A stretch of 64,000 nucleotides of DNA from NCBI GenBank assembly GCA_016708925.1, contig JADJET010000001.1, positions 277,501 through 341,500 of the forward strand. The letters run 5' to 3'. A model generated the notes under the pieces. That model saw only the letters and a list, made by a program, of their open reading frames with translations, did not search any database and had not been told where the DNA came from. The stretch is from Gammaproteobacteria bacterium. GTDB lineage: Bacteria; Pseudomonadota; Gammaproteobacteria; Pseudomonadales; Porticoccaceae. Shown in pieces: positions 45,968 to 56,289 of the stretch. Made by a program: the position numbers and the translations under genes. The first letter of the stretch is position 1, and each line of letters starts with the position of its first letter.

Positions 45968-46840
45968 TCACCAACCGGTGATTGCCTTGAGGGCTTCGCC
46001 GATATCCGCCAGGCTGCGCACGGTCTTCACCCCGGCATCCTCGAGCGCGGCAAATTTCTCCGCGGCGGTGCCCTTGCCGCCGGCGATGATGGCGCCAGCG
46101 TGGCCCATGCGCTTGCCGGCCGGCGCGGTGACGCCAGCAATGTAGGAAACCACCGGTTTGGTGACATTGGCCTTGATGTAAGCCGCCGCTTCTTCTTCCG
46201 CCGAACCGCCGATCTCGCCGATCATCACGATGGCCTCGGTCTGCGGATCGTCCTGGAACAGAGCCAGAATATCGATGAAGCTGGAGCCGGCGATGGGATC
46301 GCCGCCGATGCCGACGCAGGTCGATTGCCCGAAGCCATAGTCGGTGGTCTGCTTGACCGCTTCATAGGTGAGCGTGCCGGAGCGCGATACCACGCCGACC
46401 TTGCCGGGCAAGTGGATATGGCCGGGCATGATGCCGATCTTGCAGGCGCCGGGCGTGATCACACCGGGGCAGTTGGGGCCGATCAGGCGCACACCCAGCT
46501 CGTCGCACTTCACCTTGCACTCGAGCATGTCGAGGGTGGGAATTCCTTCGGTGATGCACACCACCAGCTTCACGCCGGAGTTGGCCGCTTCCAGAATCGA
46601 ATCCTTGCAAAACGCCGCCGGCACATAAATCACCGAGGCGTCCGCGCCCGTGGCCGCCACCGCGTCGGCGACTGTGTTGAACACGGGCAATCCCAGATGT
46701 TTTTGTCCGCCCTTGCCGGGTGTGATGCCGCCTACCAGCTTGGTTCCATAGGCGAGCGCCTGCTCGGAATGCAGGGTGCCCTGGGCACCGGTAAAACCCT
46801 GGCAGATAACCTTGGTGTTCTTGTCGATCAGAATGCTCAT
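45968..46840 (-). CDS. sucD: Succinyl-CoA synthetase alpha subunit
   Basis: This 290-aa protein binds CoA in an N-terminal Rossmann domain (VICQGFTGAQGTLHSEQA) and is phosphorylated on the histidine in PAGKRMGHAGAIIAGGKGTA. IGGDPIAGSSFID is also typical. The start overlaps the sucC stop by 4 bases (ATGA). It is the last gene of the TCA operon. Confidence 0.97.
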   Translation of the reverse strand: MSILIDKNTKVICQGFTGAQGTLHSEQALAYGTKLVGGITPGKGGQKHLGLPVFNTVADAVAATGADASVIYVPAAFCKDSILEAANSGVKLVVCITEGIPTLDMLECKVKCDELGVRLIGPNCPGVITPGACKIGIMPGHIHLPGKVGVVSRSGTLTYEAVKQTTDYGFGQSTCVGIGGDPIAGSSFIDILALFQDDPQTEAIVMIGEIGGSAEEEAAAYIKANVTKPVVSYIAGVTAPAGKRMGHAGAIIAGGKGTAAEKFAALEDAGVKTVRSLADIGEALKAITGW

Positions 46841-48006
46841 GCGCCCTTCTCCGCCGCTGCTACCACGCGCTGTGCCGCGTCCGTCAGGCTGGTCGCGGCA
46901 ATGATGTTGAGTCCGCTGTCGGCCAGCAACTTGCTGCCCAGGTCGGCGTTGTTGCCTTCGAGGCGAACCACCACGGGAACCTTCACGCCCACTTCCTGCA
47001 CCGCGCCGATAATGCCTTCGGCGATGAGATCGCAGCGCACGATACCGCCGAAGATGTTCACCAGCACCGCCTTGACCTTGGCATCGGAGAGAATGATCTT
47101 GAAAGCTTCGGTGACGCGCTCCTTGGTCGCGCCGCCGCCCACGTCGAGGAAGTTGGCCGGCTGTCCACCATGGTGTTGCACGATGTCCATGGTGCCCATG
47201 GCCAGACCGGCGCCATTGACCATGCAACCGATGTTGCCGTCGAGCGCCACATAGTTGAGATCCCACTGCGCCGCCTGGGCTTCACGGGCGTCGTCCTGAC
47301 TGGGGTCGTGCATGGCCTTGATGGCGGGCTGCCGATAGAGCGCATTGCCATCCACCGTGATTTTGGCATCCAGGCAGTGGAGGTCGCCGGCCGCCGTGAT
47401 GACCAGCGGATTGACTTCGATCAGCGCCAGATCCTTGTCCTTGAACAGTTTCGCCAGGCCGAGAAAAATTTTGCTGAACTGGCCGATCTGAGCGCCGCTG
47501 AGCCCCAGCTTGAACGCGAGCTCGCGCGCCTGATAGGGCTGCGCGCCAGTGAGCGGATCGATGGTCGCTTTCAGGATTTTCTCGGGAGTTTCGTGGGCCA
47601 CTTTTTCGATTTCGACGCCACCTTCGGTGGACGCCATGAACACAATGCGGCGGCTCGCGCGATCCACGACCGCGCCGAGATAGAGTTCGCGCGCGATATC
47701 GGTACAGGTTTCCACCAGGATGCGGCTGACCGGCTGGCCGTTGGCGTCGGTCTGATAAGTCACCAGACGCTGACCCAGCCATTTTTCGGCGAAGGCGTGG
47801 ATCTCCTCGGCGGATTGCACCAACTTGACGCCGCCGGCCTTGCCGCGACCACCCGCGTGGACCTGCGCCTTCACCACCCAGCGCTCACCACCGATGGTCG
47901 CGGCCGCCGCCGCGGCCTCCGCGGCTGTACTTGCGGCGATGCCTTTTGACACGGGCAGACCGTATTCGGCAAACAACTGTTTACCCTGATATTCATGCAG
48001 ATTCAT
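46837..48006 (-). CDS. sucC: Succinyl-CoA synthetase beta subunit
   Basis: This 389-aa ATP-grasp protein forms the nucleotide-binding half of the enzyme that couples succinyl-CoA to ATP or GTP. MNLHEYQGKQLFAEYGLPV is the family start, VKAQVHAGGRGKAGGVK the nucleotide loop and NIFGGIVRCD the C-terminal site. GGGAAG precedes the ATG. Confidence 0.97.
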   Translation of the reverse strand: MNLHEYQGKQLFAEYGLPVSKGIAASTAAEAAAAAATIGGERWVVKAQVHAGGRGKAGGVKLVQSAEEIHAFAEKWLGQRLVTYQTDANGQPVSRILVETCTDIARELYLGAVVDRASRRIVFMASTEGGVEIEKVAHETPEKILKATIDPLTGAQPYQARELAFKLGLSGAQIGQFSKIFLGLAKLFKDKDLALIEVNPLVITAAGDLHCLDAKITVDGNALYRQPAIKAMHDPSQDDAREAQAAQWDLNYVALDGNIGCMVNGAGLAMGTMDIVQHHGGQPANFLDVGGGATKERVTEAFKIILSDAKVKAVLVNIFGGIVRCDLIAEGIIGAVQEVGVKVPVVVRLEGNNADLGSKLLADSGLNIIAATSLTDAAQRVVAAAEKGA

Positions 48007-48114
48007 AACAGACTTCCCGTTGCTGGACCTTGTTGTGAAAAAATCGATTGCGAAACATTCGCGGAAAAACAGTTGCCGAAAAATGGCGTTTGTCGCCCGA
48101 TACCCTTTTTGCTG

Positions 48115-49560
48115 TTATTTCTTGCGCGGTCGCCGGTTGGCGACGTGGATGGCATGCCCGTTGACCGCCAGGGCCGCCTCGTGGAGGGCCTCCGAGAAGG
48201 TCGGATGGGCGAACACCATCATGCCGAGATCTTCGGCGCTGGTGCCGAACTCCATTGCTATAGCCGCCTGCTGTACCAGTTCGGCGGCAGACGGGCCGAT
48301 GACGTGACAGCCCAGCACGCGGTCGGTATCAGCGTGGACCAGCAGTTTCACCAGACCACCGCCGGCATCCGCGGCCAGTGCGCGCGCGTTGGCCGCGAAG
48401 GGGAACATGCCGACTTTGTAGGACTCTCCCGACTGCTTGAGCTGTTCTTCGGTCAGACCCACCGCCGCGACTTCGGGGTGGGTGTAGATCACGTTGGGAA
48501 TCACGGCGTAATTCATCTGGGTTTTTTGCCCGGCGATGCGCTCGGCCACCATCACGCCCTCCTCCGAACCCTTGTGGGCCAGCATGGGGCCACGCACGAT
48601 GTCGCCCACCGCCCAGACCCCGGGAGCGTTGGTGGCGCAGCTATCGTCCACAAACACCAGGCCTCGCTCGTCCAGGTTGACGCCGCTGTCCGGCGCCAGC
48701 AGATCGCGGGTGTTGGGACGCCGTCCCACGCAGACGATCAATTTGTCGAAGGTTTCCTTGCGCTCGGTGCCGTCAGACTCAAGATAGGTGACTTCGACCT
48801 TGCTGCGACCTGGCGTCGTGCCGGTTACGCGACAACCCATGCGGATATCGAGTCCCTGGGCGACCAGTACCTTGCGCGCCTCGCGGGCGATCTGCTGATC
48901 CATGATGGACAGGAAAACATCCAGCGCCTCCAGCAACACCACCTCGGCGCCGAGCCGTTTCCAGACGCTGCCCAGTTCCAGACCGATCACGCCGGCGCCG
49001 ATAATGCCCAGGCGCTTGGGAACCTTGTCGATGGTCAGCGCGCCGGTGGAATTGACGATCAGTTTGTCGTCCACGGGAGCCACCGGAATATCGATCGGCT
49101 GGGAGCCGGTGGCGAGCACCACATGATCCGCTTCAAGCACCTGCGGCGCGCCCTCGGCATCCGTGAATTCGACCTTGCGGCCGGCCAGCAGCTTGCCGGT
49201 ACCGAACAACGGGGTGACGCCGTTGGCCTTGAACAGCGCGGCGATGCCGCCGGTCAACTGCTTGACGATGGCGTCCTTGCGCGCCAGCATCGCCGGCACA
49301 TCCAGCTTGACGCCGCTGACCGCAATGCCATGGCGCTCCAGGCCCGTGGCGACTTCGGCGTATTTTTGCGAGCTGTCGAGCAGGGTTTTGGAGGGAATGC
49401 AGCCCACGTTCAGGCAGGTACCGCCCAGCACGGCCTTGCCTTCGGGATTGCGATAGCGCTCGATGCAGGCCACCGAGAGTCCCAGCTGCGCCGCGCGAAT
49501 CGCGCAGACATAGCCGGCGGGACCCCCGCCAATCACCACGACATCGTATTTTGTGCTCAT
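48115..49560 (-). CDS. lpdA: Dihydrolipoyl dehydrogenase (E3)
   Basis: This 481-aa FAD enzyme reoxidises lipoate in 2-oxoacid dehydrogenase complexes. FAD motif VVVIGGGPAGYVCAIRAAQL; redox disulfide GGTCLNVGCIPSK; NAD motif GIIGAGVIGLELGSVW; C-terminal His-Glu pair region AHPTFSEALHEA. ATG 49560 is the family start; ATG 49575 is an alternative. Position after sucAB assigns it to 2-oxoglutarate dehydrogenase. Confidence 0.96.
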   Translation of the reverse strand: MSTKYDVVVIGGGPAGYVCAIRAAQLGLSVACIERYRNPEGKAVLGGTCLNVGCIPSKTLLDSSQKYAEVATGLERHGIAVSGVKLDVPAMLARKDAIVKQLTGGIAALFKANGVTPLFGTGKLLAGRKVEFTDAEGAPQVLEADHVVLATGSQPIDIPVAPVDDKLIVNSTGALTIDKVPKRLGIIGAGVIGLELGSVWKRLGAEVVLLEALDVFLSIMDQQIAREARKVLVAQGLDIRMGCRVTGTTPGRSKVEVTYLESDGTERKETFDKLIVCVGRRPNTRDLLAPDSGVNLDERGLVFVDDSCATNAPGVWAVGDIVRGPMLAHKGSEEGVMVAERIAGQKTQMNYAVIPNVIYTHPEVAAVGLTEEQLKQSGESYKVGMFPFAANARALAADAGGGLVKLLVHADTDRVLGCHVIGPSAAELVQQAAIAMEFGTSAEDLGMMVFAHPTFSEALHEAALAVNGHAIHVANRRPRKK

Positions 49561-49591
49561 AAAAACACCAATCAAATCGATTAAACAGAAT

Positions 49592-50821
49592 TCATATTTG
49601 CAGCAGTATCTTCGCCGGATATTCGATCATTTCCTTGATCGCCACCAGGAAGCGTACGGCGTCGCGGCCGTCGATCAGACGGTGGTCGTAGGAGAGCGCG
49701 AGATACATCATGGGACGCACCACGACCTGGCCGTTCTCCACCACGGCGCGCTCCTTTATGGCGTGCATGCCCAGAATCGCCGCTTGGGGCGGATTCAGGA
49801 TGGGCGTCGACAGCATCGAACCGAACACGCCGCCATTGGTGATGGTGAAGGTACCGCCAGTCATCTCTTCCATGGTCAGCTTGTTGTCGCGTGCCCGCGT
49901 GCCGAAGTCGGCAATCTTGCTCTCGATTTCCGCGATGGTCAGGTTCTCGGCGCTGCGCAACACCGGCACCACCAGACCGCGATCCGTGGCGACGGCGACG
50001 CCGATGTCCTGATAGCCGTGATACACCACGTCATTGCCGTCGATGGACGCGTTGACCTGTGGAAAGCGCTTCAGTGCCTCCACTGAGGCCTTGACGAAAA
50101 AGCCCATGAAGCCGAGCCGCACGCCATTGTGTACTTTGGCGAACTCGTCCTTGTACTGGGTCCGCACTTCGGTGACCCGATGCATGTCCACTTCGTTGAA
50201 GGTGGTCAGCATCGCGGTGGTATGGGTTACTTCCAGCAGACGCTCGGCAATGCGCGCCCGCATGCGGGTCATGGGCACCCGGCGCTCGATGCGCTCGCCC
50301 CGCGCCGGGGCGGTTTCCGCCGCGTAAGCCGCGGGCTCGGCGCTGCGTTCGGATACTGGCTGCGGAGCGCTGGCCGGTACCTCGGGAACACCGGGACGGT
50401 GACCAACGACATCCTCTTTGGTGATACGACCGTCGCGGCCGGTCCCCGCGACCCGGTTTAGATCGACGCCCTGTTCCGCGGCAATTTTTCGCGCGGCGGG
50501 ACTCGCAGTGACCGGCGCGGCGGACGCGGCACCCGAGGTAACCGCCCCGCTCGCCGCCGGGACCGTCGCAACAGCGCCGCCTGCAGCAGCCACAAACCGG
50601 GCCAGCAGGTCGCCGGTATGGACGATGGTCTGCTCGGGCAGCAGGATTTCCGCCAGGCTGCCATCCACCGGCGCGACCACCTCCAGCACCACCTTGTCGG
50701 TTTCAACGTCCACCAGCACCTGGTCGCGCGCCACCGGCTCGCCCGGGCGCTTGTGCCATTTGGCAATGGTGCCCTCCTGGATCGACTCGGGAAAGGTCGG
50801 CGTAACGATATCGATAGTCAT
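49592..50821 (-). CDS. sucB: Dihydrolipoyl succinyltransferase (E2)
   Basis: This is a 409-aa core of 2-oxoglutarate dehydrogenase. One lipoyl domain with Lys in VDVETDKVVLEVVAP is followed by an Ala/Pro linker, an E3/E1-binding domain (SPAARKIAAEQGVDL) and a catalytic domain ending in the active-site LSYDHRLIDGRDAVRFL. ATG 50821 has GGAAG 8 bases upstream and gives the normal MTIDIVTPTFPES start. Confidence 0.96.
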   Translation of the reverse strand: MTIDIVTPTFPESIQEGTIAKWHKRPGEPVARDQVLVDVETDKVVLEVVAPVDGSLAEILLPEQTIVHTGDLLARFVAAAGGAVATVPAASGAVTSGAASAAPVTASPAARKIAAEQGVDLNRVAGTGRDGRITKEDVVGHRPGVPEVPASAPQPVSERSAEPAAYAAETAPARGERIERRVPMTRMRARIAERLLEVTHTTAMLTTFNEVDMHRVTEVRTQYKDEFAKVHNGVRLGFMGFFVKASVEALKRFPQVNASIDGNDVVYHGYQDIGVAVATDRGLVVPVLRSAENLTIAEIESKIADFGTRARDNKLTMEEMTGGTFTITNGGVFGSMLSTPILNPPQAAILGMHAIKERAVVENGQVVVRPMMYLALSYDHRLIDGRDAVRFLVAIKEMIEYPAKILLQI

Positions 50822-50857
50822 CAATGGGACTTCCATGCAATCAACAATGTCAACTCA

Positions 50858-53713
50858 TTAAAACGAGAGATCCAGCGCCCGGTCGATAAACTGCTGCTGT
50901 TCTTCCAGGTGCGTGGAGAGATAGCCGGCTGCGGGCGACGCCGACGCGTCGCGCCCGACGTAGCGCAGGTAAAGTTTTTCGTCCACGCGCGTCAGCACCG
51001 CGCGCATATGGTGCTGCAGGTTGTACCACACACCCTGATTCATGGGCTCTTCCTGGCACCAGAGCACGTCGCGGCAGTTCGGGTATTGCTGGAGCACGTC
51101 ATACAACGCTGCCTCGTCGAAGGGGTAGAGCTGCTCGATCCGCACCAGTGCAATGTCCAGGATGCCGCGCTTTTCGCGCTCTTCAACGAGATGGTAGTAC
51201 ACCTTGCCGGAACACAGGACGGTGCGGAGTACGCGATCGGGTCGCAACTCGGGATCCGCAATCACCGTCGCAAAATATCCCTGCGCCAGCTCTTCAAGCG
51301 TTGACGTGGCAAGCCGATGACGCAGGATCCATTTCGGGCTCATCACCACCAGCGGCCGTCGCATGGGCCGGATCGCCTGGCGCCGCAGCATGTGGAACAA
51401 CTGCGCGGGCGTGGTGGGAATGCACACCTGCATGTTGCCCTCGGCACAGAGCTGCAGAAAGCGTTCCAGGCGCGCGGAAGAATGCTCCGGACCCTGGCCT
51501 TCATAGCCATGGGGTAGCAGCAGGGTCAAACCACAGAGCCGGCCCCACTTGTGCTCGCCGGCAGCGATGAACTGATCGATCACAACCTGGGCGCCGTTGG
51601 CAAAGTCGCCGAACTGCGCCTCCCAGACCACCAGTGCCCTGGGCGTTGCGGTGGAATAACCGTACTCGAACGCCAACACGGCTTCTTCCGACAGGAAGGA
51701 ATCGAACAGGTCACAGCGCGGCTGGCCCTCGCTCAACTGCGTGAGCGGCACATAGGGTTCGCCGTCCTTCTGGTTGTAAACCACCGCGTGACGATGGGAG
51801 AAGGTACCGCGACCGCTGTCCTGCCCGGATATCCGCACCTGGTAGCCGTCTTCGAGCAGGGTCGCATAAGCGAGCAACTCCGCCATGCCCCAGTTGAGCG
51901 GCAGGGCCCCGCCGGCCATCTTGCGGCGGTCTTCGTAGATTTTTCCCACCTGGCGCTGCAGCACGATCCCCTCGGGAATCCGGCAAAGCTTGTGCGCGAC
52001 TTCCTGAAGTTTCTGCAGGTCGTAACTGGTATCCGCCGGCGCCGTCCAGTCGTGCCCCAGAAAGGGCATCCAGTCGACGAACAACGCCGTGTCCGGCTGC
52101 GAAACCAGGTTGTAGGCGACGTATTCGCCCCGATCCAGATTCTCGCGATACTCGTCAAGCAATTGCTGGGCAGCCGCCGCGGTGGTGTCGCCGTCGGCAA
52201 TCAGACGCTCCGCAAACAGGGCGCGCGTGGTCTTGTGCTCGCTGATCCGCTGATACATGAGCGGCTGCGTGCCGGAGGGCTCGTCGGTCTCGTTGTGCCC
52301 CCGCCGCCGATAGCAGACCAGATCGATCACCACATCCTTGTGGAACTGATAGCGATAATCCAGCGCCACCAGCGACGCAAACAGGACGGCATCCGGATCG
52401 TCGGCGTTGACGTGAAAGATCGGCGCCTGAACCATCTTGGCGATGTCGGTGCAATATTCGGTGGAACGGCAATCCTCGCGGCGACTGGTGGTGAATCCCA
52501 CCTGATTGTTGATCACGATGTGCACGGTTCCGCCAGTGCGGTAGGCCCGGGTCTGGGACATCTGGAAGGTTTCCATCACCACGCCCTGACCGGCAAAGGC
52601 CGCATCGCCATGGACGAGGATCGGGACCACGGTTCGCCCCTCGACATCGCCGCGGCGATCCTGGCGCGCACGCGTCGAACCTTCCACCACCGGCGAAACG
52701 ATTTCCAGATGCGACGGGTTGAAGTTGAGCGCGAGGTGGACAGCGCCACCGGGCGTCATCACGTTGGATGAGAACCCCTGGTGGTATTTCACGTCGCCCG
52801 AGGTATGCAGGACTTTCTTGCCCTCGAACTCTTCAAACAAATCGGCGGGATTTTTACCCAGCACATTGACCAGCACATTGAGCCGGCCGCGGTGCGCCAT
52901 GCCCAACACGATTTCCTTGGCGCCATATTCACCGGCGCGATAGATAAGACCATCCAGCGCCGGAATGAGCGATTCGCTGCCCTCGAGCCCGAAGCGTTTG
53001 GTGCCCGGATACTTGGAATCCAGGTGCTTTTCCAACCCTTCCGCCGCCGTGAGGCGGCGCAGAATGCGCACCCGCAGCTCCGTCTCGTAACGCGGGTGGG
53101 AACGCTGGGGCTCGAAGCGTTGCTGGAGCCACTGCTTCTCCTCCAGCGAGGTGATATGCATGAATTCCGGCCCCAGATGGCCGCAGTAGGTCGCTTCGAG
53201 CGCCGCGATGATTTCCCGCAGCGTGGCCTCGTCCTTGCCGATGTAGAGCGGACCGGTCTGGAAAGTCGTGTCGAGGTCGGCGGGGGTGAGACCGTGGAAG
53301 GTCAACTCAAGATCGGGAACCTGTTCCCGCTCCATCAAGCCAAGGGGATCGAGTTCGGCTTTCTGGTGACCGCGTTCGCGGTAGGAGCTGATCAACTGTA
53401 ATACGCGGACCTGCTTGCGTTCGTGCTCGACATTGACGCCGCCCGATCCGGGCGCCGGCACCGGTCGTGCCTGACGCCGACCGAGCAATTCGAAATGGGC
53501 CCGTACGGTATCGTGGGAGATATCAGGAGTGACGACGCCCGCGACGCGCGGCAAGGAGGCAAAGTAGGCGCGCCACTGCTCGGGAACACTGTTGGGATCG
53601 TGAAGCCAGGTTTCGTACAGCCCTTCGACGTAAGCCGCATTGCCCTCGGAAAGATACGAGTTGCGCCGAAAATGATCCATCCCGTTGCCGGGGCAAATGC
53701 GGGTGTCGGGCAT
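50858..53713 (-). CDS. sucA: 2-Oxoglutarate dehydrogenase E1
   Basis: This 951-aa thiamine-diphosphate enzyme decarboxylates 2-oxoglutarate. Family pieces include YLSEGNAAYVEGLYETWLHD at the N-terminus, EIVLGMAHRGRLNVLVNVLG, HVNADDPDAV and GQDSGRGTFSHRHAV. ATG 53713 has GAGGTGA 7 bases upstream; ATG 53680 is an alternative. It lies 85 bp after sdhB in one long run. Confidence 0.97.
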   Translation of the reverse strand: MPDTRICPGNGMDHFRRNSYLSEGNAAYVEGLYETWLHDPNSVPEQWRAYFASLPRVAGVVTPDISHDTVRAHFELLGRRQARPVPAPGSGGVNVEHERKQVRVLQLISSYRERGHQKAELDPLGLMEREQVPDLELTFHGLTPADLDTTFQTGPLYIGKDEATLREIIAALEATYCGHLGPEFMHITSLEEKQWLQQRFEPQRSHPRYETELRVRILRRLTAAEGLEKHLDSKYPGTKRFGLEGSESLIPALDGLIYRAGEYGAKEIVLGMAHRGRLNVLVNVLGKNPADLFEEFEGKKVLHTSGDVKYHQGFSSNVMTPGGAVHLALNFNPSHLEIVSPVVEGSTRARQDRRGDVEGRTVVPILVHGDAAFAGQGVVMETFQMSQTRAYRTGGTVHIVINNQVGFTTSRREDCRSTEYCTDIAKMVQAPIFHVNADDPDAVLFASLVALDYRYQFHKDVVIDLVCYRRRGHNETDEPSGTQPLMYQRISEHKTTRALFAERLIADGDTTAAAAQQLLDEYRENLDRGEYVAYNLVSQPDTALFVDWMPFLGHDWTAPADTSYDLQKLQEVAHKLCRIPEGIVLQRQVGKIYEDRRKMAGGALPLNWGMAELLAYATLLEDGYQVRISGQDSGRGTFSHRHAVVYNQKDGEPYVPLTQLSEGQPRCDLFDSFLSEEAVLAFEYGYSTATPRALVVWEAQFGDFANGAQVVIDQFIAAGEHKWGRLCGLTLLLPHGYEGQGPEHSSARLERFLQLCAEGNMQVCIPTTPAQLFHMLRRQAIRPMRRPLVVMSPKWILRHRLATSTLEELAQGYFATVIADPELRPDRVLRTVLCSGKVYYHLVEEREKRGILDIALVRIEQLYPFDEAALYDVLQQYPNCRDVLWCQEEPMNQGVWYNLQHHMRAVLTRVDEKLYLRYVGRDASASPAAGYLSTHLEEQQQFIDRALDLSF

Positions 53714-53798
53714 CAGATTGTCACCTCACGCAGCAAGGCTTGCAGGCCATGTGACTTTACCCTCCGCACCGGATGGAGATCGCACCGGCATCCGGAAA

Positions 53799-54503
53799 TC
53801 AGGTGCCGCTGCGCAACAGCATATTGCGAATATGGCCGATCGCGCGGGTCGGATTCAACTCCTTGGGACAGACGGCAACGCAGTTCTGGATACCGTGGCA
53901 GCGGAACACGCTGAAGGGATCGTCGAGCTCCGCCAGGCGTTCCTCGGTCGCGGTGTCGCGACTGTCGGCAAGAAAACGATACGCCTGCAGCAGACCTGCC
54001 GGCCCAATGAACTTATCCGGATTCCACCAGAACGACGGGCAGGAGGTAGAACAACAGGCACACAGGATGCACTCGTAGAGACCATCGAGCCTGGCGCGCT
54101 CCTCCGGCGACTGCAAGCGTTCGATGGCCGGCGCCGGCGTGTCGTTGATCAGCCAGGGCCGGATTTTTTCGTACTGGGCGTAAAACTGGCTCATGTCGAT
54201 GACGAGATCGCGGATCACCGGCAGTCCCGGCAGCGGCCGCAGCACCAGCCGATTGTTCTTCACGGTTTCGGAAAGCGGCGTTATGCACGCAAGACCGTTT
54301 TTGCCGTTGATGTTGACGCCGTCGGAACCACACACGCCTTCGCGGCAGGAACGGCGAAACACAAGAGTGGGATCCTCGCCCTTGAGCAGCTCCAGCACGT
54401 CGAGCACCATCAGATCACGACCGCCGGTGTCGAGCTGGTAGTCCTGCATCCGGGGCACACTGTCGGTGTCCGGGTTGTAGCGATAGATACTTACGTTCAG
54501 CAT
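53799..54503 (-). CDS. sdhB: Succinate dehydrogenase iron-sulfur subunit
   Basis: This 234-aa protein carries three clusters: 2Fe-2S (RRSCREGVCGSDGVNINGK), 4Fe-4S (CILCACCSTSCPSFWWN) and 3Fe-4S (CHGIQNCVAVCPKELNP). It passes electrons from SdhA to the membrane quinone site. Confidence 0.97.
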   Translation of the reverse strand: MLNVSIYRYNPDTDSVPRMQDYQLDTGGRDLMVLDVLELLKGEDPTLVFRRSCREGVCGSDGVNINGKNGLACITPLSETVKNNRLVLRPLPGLPVIRDLVIDMSQFYAQYEKIRPWLINDTPAPAIERLQSPEERARLDGLYECILCACCSTSCPSFWWNPDKFIGPAGLLQAYRFLADSRDTATEERLAELDDPFSVFRCHGIQNCVAVCPKELNPTRAIGHIRNMLLRSGT

Positions 54504-54515
54504 GATGCGAAAACC

Positions 54516-56285
54516 TCAATAAGTGCGCGCTTTGGGCTCGAAAGCGGGCCGCGTCTTGGGCGTGAAATTGACCGCGCGTTTGGCCACTGTCTTTGTCGCC
54601 GGCAGATACAGGGAGTGACACAGCCAGTTTTCGTCATCGCGCTCGGTGAAATCCTCCCGCGCGTGGGCGCCGCGGCTTTCTTCGCGCGCTTCGGCGGCGA
54701 CTGCCGTAGCTTCCGCGACTTCGAGGAGATTCTGCAACTCCAGGGCCTCGATGCGCGCGGTATTGAACGCCTGGCTCTTGTCATCGAGGCGCACGTTGGC
54801 GATACGCTGGCGCAGTGCCGCGAGCTTGCTGACGCCGTCGCGCATGTAATCGCCGCGGCGGAACACGCCGAAGTGATTCTGCATCACGGTCTGCAATTCA
54901 CGCCGCAGCTCCGCCGTCGATTCGCCGGTGTTGGTATCGAGCTGACGCAGCCGCGCGAGCGCCTGATCGACATCGTCCGAAGACGCGTCGCGCAGGTCGA
55001 TCCCCTCCCGCAACGCGCGTTCGATGAAGATACCCGAGGCACGTCCGAACACCACCAGGTCGAGCAACGAGTTCCCGCCCAGGCGATTGGCGCCATGCAC
55101 CGATACGCAAGCCACTTCGCCACAGGCATAGAGTCCGGGTACTACCTGATCCTGACCGTCGGGGCCACGGGTGAGCGCCTGACCGTGAATGGTGGTGGGA
55201 ATGCCGCCCATCATGTAGTGGCAGGTCGGCACCACCGGCACCGGCTCGCGCACCGGATCCGCGTGGGCAAAGGTCTTGGACAGTTCGCAGATGCCGGGCA
55301 GGCGACTGTGCAGCACTTCCTCGCCCAGATGATCCAGCTTCAGCAGCACGTGGTCGCCGTCGGGACCACAGCCACGCCCGGCGATGATTTCCAGGATCAT
55401 CGAACGCGCCACCACGTCGCGGCCGGCGAGATCCTTGGCGTTGGGCGCATAGCGCTCCATGAAGCGCTCGCCATCCTTGTTGATGAGGTAGCCGCCCTCG
55501 CCGCGACAGCCTTCGGTGACCAGCACCCCGGCGCCGGCGATGCCGGTGGGGTGGAATTGCCACATTTCGATGTCCTGCACCGGATAGCCCGCGCGCAGCG
55601 CCATCGCGACACCGTCACCCGTGTTGATGTGGGCATTGGTGGTGGACGCATAGATACGGCCGGCACCGCCGGTCGCCAACACCGTGGCGCGCGATTTCAC
55701 ATGAACGACTTCGCCGGTCTCGATGTTGATCGCGATGACACCCACCACGGCGTCATCCTGGTTTTTCACCATATCCACGGCAAACCATTCGTTGAGAAAC
55801 ACCGTGCGATTCTTGAGATTGGTCTGATAGAGCGCATGCAACAGCGCGTGGCCGGTGCGGTCCGCCGCCGCGCAGGTGCGCGCCGCCTGACCGCCTTCGC
55901 CGAAATTCTTCGACTGCCCGCCGAACGGCCGCTGGTAAATGCGGCCTTCCTCGGTGCGCGAAAACGGCAGGCCCATGTGATCCAGCTCGAACACGGCTTG
56001 CGGCCCCACCGAGCACATGTATTCGATCGCGTCCTGGTCGCCGATGTAGTCGGAACCCTTGACCGTGTCGTACATGTGCCACTGCCATTGATCCTCGGGA
56101 TCGGCACTGGCGATGGCGCAGGTGATACCGCCCTGCGCGGAGACTGTGTGGGAGCGGGTCGGGAACACTTTGGTAATCACCGCGGTCCTGTAGCCGGACT
56201 GGGCCAGCTGCAACGCCGCGCGCATCCCGGCACCGCCCCCGCCAACGATGACACCGTCAAACGAAATCGTGTTTATCTTGGCCAT
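54516..56285 (-). CDS. sdhA: Succinate dehydrogenase flavoprotein subunit
   Basis: This 589-aa protein holds covalent FAD and oxidises succinate. FAD motif GVIVGGGGAGMRAALQL; the flavinylated His in KVFPTRSHTVSAQGG; catalytic HPTGIAGAGVLVTEGCRGEGG. ATG 56285 is preceded by GGAGAGG and gives the E. coli length; the open frame upstream overlaps sdhD. Confidence 0.97.
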   Translation of the reverse strand: MAKINTISFDGVIVGGGGAGMRAALQLAQSGYRTAVITKVFPTRSHTVSAQGGITCAIASADPEDQWQWHMYDTVKGSDYIGDQDAIEYMCSVGPQAVFELDHMGLPFSRTEEGRIYQRPFGGQSKNFGEGGQAARTCAAADRTGHALLHALYQTNLKNRTVFLNEWFAVDMVKNQDDAVVGVIAINIETGEVVHVKSRATVLATGGAGRIYASTTNAHINTGDGVAMALRAGYPVQDIEMWQFHPTGIAGAGVLVTEGCRGEGGYLINKDGERFMERYAPNAKDLAGRDVVARSMILEIIAGRGCGPDGDHVLLKLDHLGEEVLHSRLPGICELSKTFAHADPVREPVPVVPTCHYMMGGIPTTIHGQALTRGPDGQDQVVPGLYACGEVACVSVHGANRLGGNSLLDLVVFGRASGIFIERALREGIDLRDASSDDVDQALARLRQLDTNTGESTAELRRELQTVMQNHFGVFRRGDYMRDGVSKLAALRQRIANVRLDDKSQAFNTARIEALELQNLLEVAEATAVAAEAREESRGAHAREDFTERDDENWLCHSLYLPATKTVAKRAVNFTPKTRPAFEPKARTY

Positions 56286-56289
56286 CGCC